Part shown: piece by piece, positions 59,412 to 64,000 of the stretch
Position numbering within the stretch: position 1 is the stretch's first letter
How the letters are laid out: every line of letters begins with the position of its first letter
Assembly: GCA_023667045.1 (NCBI GenBank)
Contig: JAMPAU010000001.1
Location: forward strand, 569,803 to 633,802
Source: Ruminococcus flavefaciens
GTDB lineage: Bacteria > Bacillota > Clostridia > Oscillospirales > Ruminococcaceae
Direction: 5' to 3'
DNA length: 64,000 bases
Notes under the pieces: generated by a model
Databases searched by the model: none
What the model was told of the DNA's origin: nothing
What the model saw: the letters and a program-made list of their open reading frames with translations, nothing else
Made by a program: the position numbers and the translations under genes

Positions 59412-61181
59412 TTACATTTTTTCGGGTCTGTCAATGTTTAGGATTGAAAGGACGTTGCGGAGAACTTGTCTTACAGCCATACAGAGCAAAATTCTTGCGT
59501 TCATGAGTTCGAGAGTTTCAGCGTTCTTCACACTGCAAGCGTCATAGAAACGGTGGAAAAGAGTAGCAAGGTCTATAGCGTACTTTGTAATCTTTGCAGG
59601 GTCGTAAGTTTTGGCGGAAAGATTTATCTCTTTCGGCAGTGTTGCAAGGTGACGGATAAGCTCTATTTCACGTGGATTGTCGAGAACGTTAAGATTAGCG
59701 GTTTCCGGAATTTCAATGCCTTCTGCCTTGAGATTTGCAATAAGACTGCATATTCTTGCGTGTGCATACTGGACATAGTAAACCGGATTCTGTGAGGATT
59801 TTTCAACGGCAAGGTCTAAATCAAACTCAAACTGAGAATTTGCCTCACGGAGATTGAAATAGAATCTTGCTGCGTCAATCGGGATTTCGTCAAGGAGCGT
59901 GACAAGAGTGATAGCTTTTCCGCTACGCTTTGAGAGCTTGACAACTTCGCCGTTGCGGACAAGTCTTACCATTTGCATGAGTACAACGTCAAGTTTATCA
60001 GCGTCAACACCCAGTGCAGTGAGGGCAGATTTAAGACGTGGCACATATCCGTGATGGTCTGCACCGAGAACGTTAACAGCCTTGTCGAAATTTCTTGTAA
60101 CCAGTTTGTCATAGTGGTATGCAATATCTGGAACTACATAGGTCGGTATGCCGTTTGCACGCACAAGCACAAAGTCTTTGTCCACTCCGAAATCAGTAGC
60201 CTTAAACCATGTTGCCCCGTCCTGTTCATAAGTATGACCAGTTTCACGGAGTTTATCCACTATACGCATAGTTTCGCCGGATTCATGAAGTCTGCTCTCT
60301 CTGAACCAGTTATCATATACAATGCGGTATTTTTTAAGGTCACGCTCCAGACCCTCTATATTTAAAGGAAGTGCATAGCCGACAAGTGCCTTACGGCGTT
60401 CTTCTTCTGTGACGTTTTCGAGTTCAAAGAGGTGCTGTTTGTAGTAGTTGGCAACGTGTTCGATAATATCCGTACCGAGATAAACGTCTTCCGGCATTTC
60501 AAAGTCCATACCCTCACCGCTCCGTGAGTAGATGTCGGCACAGAGTTTTTCCGTATCGCTCATGCAGTCATAGATAGCCTGCTGTCCTTTTTCAGAACAC
60601 AACTGCATATATCTGAGTGAAAGGGACTTGCCGAATTTTTCAATCTGATTGCCTGCGTCGTTTACATAAAACTCACGTTCAGCATGATAGCCAGCCCACT
60701 GGAGAACACTTGCGAGACAGTCGCCGATAGCACCGCCACGAGCGTTTCCTATATGCATAGGACCTGTAGGATTTGCTGAAACAAATTCAACGAGTATTCT
60801 TTTACCCTTGCCGTAATTGGTTTTTCCGTAGCTGTCGTTTTCATCGAGGACATTCTGTACAACGTCGGAGAACCACTTTCTTGAGAGGAAGAAATTCATA
60901 AATCCTGCTCCGGCAACCTCGCACCTTTCAAAGAGAGAGCCGGAGAGGTCGATTTTTTCAATGATAGTCTCTGCGATTTTGCGTGGTGCATTTCTGAAAG
61001 CCTTAGCACATACCATAGCGACATTAGAGGCAAAGTCGCCGTGTGATTTGTCAGCCGGAATTTCTATATTAAAATCCGGTACTGGTACAGCCGGAAAAGT
61101 ACCGTCTGCTATTGTTTTTCCGAGAGCTTCAGTAATAAGCTGACGGAGCTGAAGTGATGCCTTGTTGATATAATCTGACAT
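59412..61181 (-). CDS. argS: arginyl-tRNA synthetase
   Basis: A 589-residue class I synthetase with the N-terminal ArgRS domain, the HIGH-type motif in ANPTGPMHIGNARGG (~130-144), the KMSKS-type loop VVKLSKRSGKAITL (~402), and a C-terminal DALR anticodon domain (YAHARICSLI). It charges tRNA-Arg. It starts 5 bases after the DUF1934 gene, a pairing seen as ywiB-argS in Bacillus. Confidence 0.97.
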   Translation of the reverse strand: MSDYINKASLQLRQLITEALGKTIADGTFPAVPVPDFNIEIPADKSHGDFASNVAMVCAKAFRNAPRKIAETIIEKIDLSGSLFERCEVAGAGFMNFFLSRKWFSDVVQNVLDENDSYGKTNYGKGKRILVEFVSANPTGPMHIGNARGGAIGDCLASVLQWAGYHAEREFYVNDAGNQIEKFGKSLSLRYMQLCSEKGQQAIYDCMSDTEKLCADIYSRSGEGMDFEMPEDVYLGTDIIEHVANYYKQHLFELENVTEEERRKALVGYALPLNIEGLERDLKKYRIVYDNWFRESRLHESGETMRIVDKLRETGHTYEQDGATWFKATDFGVDKDFVLVRANGIPTYVVPDIAYHYDKLVTRNFDKAVNVLGADHHGYVPRLKSALTALGVDADKLDVVLMQMVRLVRNGEVVKLSKRSGKAITLVTLLDEIPIDAARFYFNLREANSQFEFDLDLAVEKSSQNPVYYVQYAHARICSLIANLKAEGIEIPETANLNVLDNPREIELIRHLATLPKEINLSAKTYDPAKITKYAIDLATLFHRFYDACSVKNAETLELMNARILLCMAVRQVLRNVLSILNIDRPEKM

Positions 61182-61186
61182 GATAA

Positions 61187-61621
61187 TTACTGTCCTTTCT
61201 TATCAGTATTCTGAATAGTTATTATTATTTCATTATCTGAAAGTTTCGATGCGTTAAGGTCGAGAGTGTATTTCAGATAAAGTCTTCCGTTTTCGCTGAG
61301 GGTATTTTCAATTGCCTGTGTGTATACTCCTATCTGGAACATTCCGAAAGGCGTGCCGTACTGGCAGTAATGTTTTTTTCCTGTTTCCATTGTAAGTATT
61401 GAATTGGAAGTACCTGTGCGTATGACAGAGGCTTCTTTATTGCCGGTAACTTTTACAGAGGTGACAGACCCCTCAAAGCCTGTAGCCTCAGTATCTTCAT
61501 AAGTAATAGTAATATAATTTTTCGTACAGTTTATTTCGGCATTAGTAAAAAGTTCGGATTCTGTTTTTTCGCCGTCCTGTATCTGAATACTTACCAATGA
61601 AATCAATTGATTTTTTTTCAA
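61187..61621 (-). CDS. DUF1934 domain-containing protein (YwiB-like)
   Basis: A 144-residue lipocalin-like beta-barrel protein with the DUF1934 pattern: ELFTNAEINCTKNYITITYEDTEATG (in parts), then GTPFGMFQIGVYTQAI and GRLYLKYTLDLN. It lies directly upstream of argS and after the Ddl-like gene. The family is conserved beside argS in Firmicutes but its function is unknown. Confidence 0.88.
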   Translation of the reverse strand: MKKNQLISLVSIQIQDGEKTESELFTNAEINCTKNYITITYEDTEATGFEGSVTSVKVTGNKEASVIRTGTSNSILTMETGKKHYCQYGTPFGMFQIGVYTQAIENTLSENGRLYLKYTLDLNASKLSDNEIIITIQNTDKKGQ

Positions 61622-61643
61622 TATAAAACTCCTTAAAAATTAA

Positions 61644-62717
61644 TTAGTAACAGCGTTCAGCATTTTCGGTAGCATTTTCAAGCATTTTGTCCAGAAGATA
61701 CGGAAACTCAAAGCCGAGCTGATTCATGAGTTTCGGGAAAACGCTGTTGTGCCTGAGACCCGGAGCAACGCCTATTTTATTGAGAAGTAGCTGTCCGTCT
61801 TCTGTGAGGAAAAGGTCAACACGTGCAAAACCTTTGCAGTTGAGAGCCTTGAATGCGTTAACGGCTGTATCACGGACTTCTTTCTGTATTTCATTCGGCA
61901 GGTCTGCCGGAACGGTGAGGTCGTCGCCGGAAACTGCATTGAAGTTGCTTGGGTTGTAAGTATGGGTTGTATCGGTTATTTCGCCGACATTCGAGGCAAA
62001 AGGCGAATCATACCCGAAAACAGCAACCTCAAGTTTTCTGCCCTTTATGAACTTTTCAACTACTACCTTGTTGTCGTTAGAGAATGCAACCTTGACGGCA
62101 GAAATCAGCGATTCAAGACTATCGGCAAATCCTGTGCCTGCGTCACTTCCGCTGTTGGCTGGCTTTACGATAAGGGGGAAGCCGAGTTCGACAGAAATTT
62201 TTTCACAGCATTCGTCTATGTCGCTTAGTTCTCTCTGAGTGATTAAACGCCACTGTGCTGTTTTTATTCCGAAATCGTCCATTACCATGTGGGTGTGGGA
62301 CTTGTCCATACATGAAGCACCGGCAAGCAGTCCGCTTCCGACATAAGTAATTCCAGCAAGGTCGAGAAGTCCTTGAATAGTGCCGTCAGCACCGTTTTTG
62401 CCGTGAAGTATCGGGAATACAACATCAATCTTGCGTACAGATGCCTCACCGTTTTCTATAATAATGATACCTCTGTGGAGAGGGTCGGGAGATATGACGG
62501 CAGAAGTGCAGTCGGGGTTGGTTTCCCATTTGCCAGAGGATATATCTGAAACGTCTCCCGGATAGTAAAGCCACCGACCCTTGTGTGTTATGCCGATACA
62601 GATTACTTCGTATTTGTCCTTTGGAATATTCGCTATAACATCAGAGGCAGAGGCAAGCGAAAGCTCATGCTCACGTGAAGTGCCCCCGAAAATAACAGCA
62701 ACCTTGATTTTAGCCAT
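61644..62717 (-). CDS. D-alanine--D-alanine ligase-like ATP-grasp protein with altered active site
   Basis: A 357-residue protein aligned along its length with Ddl: GGTSREHELSLASA (residues 11-24), FPILHGKNGADGTIQGL (101-117), IVKPANSGSDAG (183-194) and ARVDLF (298-303). The metal-ligand motif that should read NE-x-N before the PG loop reads NKIGVAPGL (313-321), so Glu and Asn are replaced by Lys and Gly. The phosphate loop SSVG is SDAG and the usual YEAKY segment is missing. It may be inactive, regulatory or use another substrate. ATG 62717 is preferred; upstream in-frame codons lie before the ribosome site. Confidence 0.8.
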   Translation of the reverse strand: MAKIKVAVIFGGTSREHELSLASASDVIANIPKDKYEVICIGITHKGRWLYYPGDVSDISSGKWETNPDCTSAVISPDPLHRGIIIIENGEASVRKIDVVFPILHGKNGADGTIQGLLDLAGITYVGSGLLAGASCMDKSHTHMVMDDFGIKTAQWRLITQRELSDIDECCEKISVELGFPLIVKPANSGSDAGTGFADSLESLISAVKVAFSNDNKVVVEKFIKGRKLEVAVFGYDSPFASNVGEITDTTHTYNPSNFNAVSGDDLTVPADLPNEIQKEVRDTAVNAFKALNCKGFARVDLFLTEDGQLLLNKIGVAPGLRHNSVFPKLMNQLGFEFPYLLDKMLENATENAERCY

Positions 62718-62751
62718 AAAATTCTCCTTTTTAAATATTGTATAATATAAT

Positions 62752-62780
62752 ATTTTATCACATTTCACAGAAAACTGCAA
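62752..62780 (-). promoter_or_regulatory. promoter of ddl-like / DUF1934 / argS operon
   Basis: Minus-strand TTGCAG (62775-62780), 17-base spacer, TAAAAT (62752-62757). Confidence 0.65.
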
Positions 62781-63069
62781 GCCTTTTTCATGGAAATCTG
62801 AAACTGTACTGTTTATACCAAAGAGACGTATTATATGACAGTGTGCCGTCAGATGATATAAACCTGTAAAATAAAAAAACAGGGTGTATAGGGGGAATAA
62901 GTTTCTATATAGAAAAATTAAAAAAAGCTATTTAAGAAGATAATATAATATATAAAAAGGAAATTAACTGCACCTGTATATCGTTGTCTTGCTTTTGGAA
63001 GTGGGTGCAAAAACTATAATAATTTCTGCACCCTTGATAAATGTATAATACTTATTTTACATATTATTA
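62781..63069. other. intergenic region without gene
   Basis: No supportable ORF. It contains GGGTGCA (63003-63009) and TGCACCC (63027-63033), a perfect 7-base inverted repeat with a 17-base gap, and AT-rich sequence. The repeat could be a regulator site for either flanking gene. Confidence 0.5.
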
Positions 63070-63098
63070 TTGATATTATGGAAGATTTATGTTAAAAT
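63070..63098 (+). promoter_or_regulatory. promoter of the broken LRR gene
   Basis: TTGATA (63070-63075), 17-base spacer, TAAAAT (63093-63098). Confidence 0.65.
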
Positions 63099-63122
63099 AT
63101 AATAAATAATATTTTAAAAGGA

Positions 63123-63685
63123 ATGATAACCATGACTACAAAGTACTGAAAGAATACAACAGCAATGATACAGAAGTAACTATACCTAACGGCGTAACAA
63201 GCATAGGCGATTGGGCTTTTTATAATTGTACAAGTCTTACAAGTATAAACATACCTGACAGCGTGACAAAAATAGGCAATGAGGCTTTTAAAAATTGTAC
63301 AAGTCTTAAAGAAATAGTATTTTGTAATATTACAATAAATGTTTCAGAAATTGAAAAAGACAACGAAATTGCATCAGATGCTTTAAGAATGTTATGTAAT
63401 AAAGATTTTTCAATACCATTAATATCAAATATTAAATTTAAACTGGTTATGGATTATTTTTTCTGTACTGACGACGAGGATACTAAAGCCTACATAAAAA
63501 AGATGTTTTTAAGAATAATGAAACACTTCATAGAAAACGGCTATACGGACATAATAAATAAAATCCTCGAAAAGACGGATTTCGTCACGGAACGCAACAT
63601 AGATAAATTTATCACTCATGCTACTAACAACAAACAGCAGGAAGTATATAATATCCTCACAGACTACAAAAATGCAAATTTTTAA
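63123..63685 (+). pseudogene. BspA-type LRR protein gene with early frameshift
   Basis: Two ATGs (63123, 63132) behind AAAAGGA open a frame that stops at 63147. The real LRR frame is open from about 63134 (DYKVLKEYNSNDTEVTIPNG, two TpLRR units, then a helical domain) to 63685, but has no start codon until a GTG inside the repeats. A single frameshift near 63134 best explains this. The C-terminal ~115 residues match the helical domain of the LRR protein at 30011 (DYFFCTDDEDTKAYIKK, FVTERNIDKFI, LTDYKN). It may be a pseudogene, a phase-variable gene or a sequencing error. Confidence 0.7.
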
Positions 63686-63798
63686 TAACTTATAAAATTT
63701 TATGTCGTTAATTTGCACTAAATAATTGATAATTAAAATAAGCTGTTTGTGCATAACCATGTATTTTTGGTTAAAATAAAAAAAAATATGCTAAACTA

Positions 63799-63827
63799 TT
63801 GACTTTTCTGCACAACCGTGATATACT
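63799..63827 (+). promoter_or_regulatory. promoter of tRNA-fMet
   Basis: TTGACT (63799-63804), 17-base spacer, TATACT (63822-63827), 39 bases before the tRNA. Confidence 0.85.
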
Positions 63828-63865
63828 AATATAGTCGCATGAAGTTGATGTGACTTAAAGTATAT

Positions 63866-63942
<77 letters not shown>

Positions 63943-63971
63943 TAATGGTGAACCAAAATAGATGACACCGC

Positions 63972-63999
63972 AAAAAAGTCCGAATATTCGGACTTTTTT
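63972..63999 (+). terminator. terminator after tRNA-fMet
   Basis: AAAAAAGTCCGA and TCGGACTTTTTT form a nearly perfect palindromic stem ending in six T at the window edge. Confidence 0.9.
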
Positions 64000-64000
64000 C

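Overview
The window looks like a Gram-positive, endospore-lineage Bacillota, most likely a Ruminococcus-like member of the Oscillospiraceae. This is inferred from gene content and style, not from a database match. The evidence is AAGGAGG-type ribosome binding sites, TTGACA-N17-TATAAT promoters, a spoIIAA-spoIIAB-sigF operon, FtsEX with CwlO/PcsB-like M23 hydrolases, several BspA-type leucine-rich repeat genes, GGDEF/EAL signalling, and lepA-hemW and DUF1934-argS neighbourhoods typical of Firmicutes.

Layout. 1-6.6 kb: small unknown genes, a TSCPD protein, a DUF2798-type membrane protein behind a structured leader RNA, radA, a lipoprotein and a zinc-ribbon membrane protein. 6.63-24.48 kb: a roughly 17.85 kb island of visibly lower GC. 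It carries a complete-looking surface polysaccharide operon (flippase, MenD-like enzyme, SDR, rmlABDC, rhamnosyltransferase-like GT, SDR-cytidylyltransferase fusion, LicD, two GT2, polymerase, pyruvyltransferase). A large serine recombinase and a 39-codon ORF sit at its right end. The island splits a CwlD-like N-acetylmuramoyl-L-alanine amidase: the C-terminal part lies at 6061-6634 and the N-terminal part at 24474-24659. Joining the two parts at a CGANTCG core restores one reading frame of about 248 codons.

24.7-30 kb: PPi-type phosphofructokinase overlapping a probable ADP-ribosyltransferase, a membrane protein, lysS and greA. 30-37.3 kb: an XRE-LRR module with paired operators and a tiny divergent ORF, then an operon of LRR protein, solute-binding lipoprotein, sensor-like membrane protein and GGDEF protein. 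37.5-43.4 kb: a GGDEF-EAL protein, lepA, two small proteins and hemW. 43.4-46.5 kb: the spoIIA operon, a flavin reductase and small unknowns. 46.6-51.1 kb: a class A PBP, a THUMP RNA methyltransferase and comF. 51.2-58 kb: a small protein, a CtpA protease, two M23 hydrolases, ftsX and ftsE. 58-62.8 kb: a CdaR/PucR regulator, argS, a DUF1934 protein and a D-Ala-D-Ala-ligase-like protein with altered metal ligands. 63.1-64 kb: a frameshifted LRR gene and initiator tRNA-fMet.

How they work together. Most of the right half is cell-envelope growth (PBP1, FtsEX-hydrolase, Ctp, Ddl-like). The island adds a surface polymer that probably carries rhamnose, pyruvate and a CDP-activated phospho-substituent. 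The most interesting point is that a recombinase-bearing polysaccharide island sits inside a sporulation-type cortex amidase gene in a genome that keeps the spoIIA switch. This resembles both a mobile capsule cassette and the excisable elements that interrupt sporulation genes. Other leads are the PFK/ADP-ribosyltransferase pair, the MenD-SDR-cytidylyltransferase-LicD pathway, and the leader RNA at about 1.1 kb.
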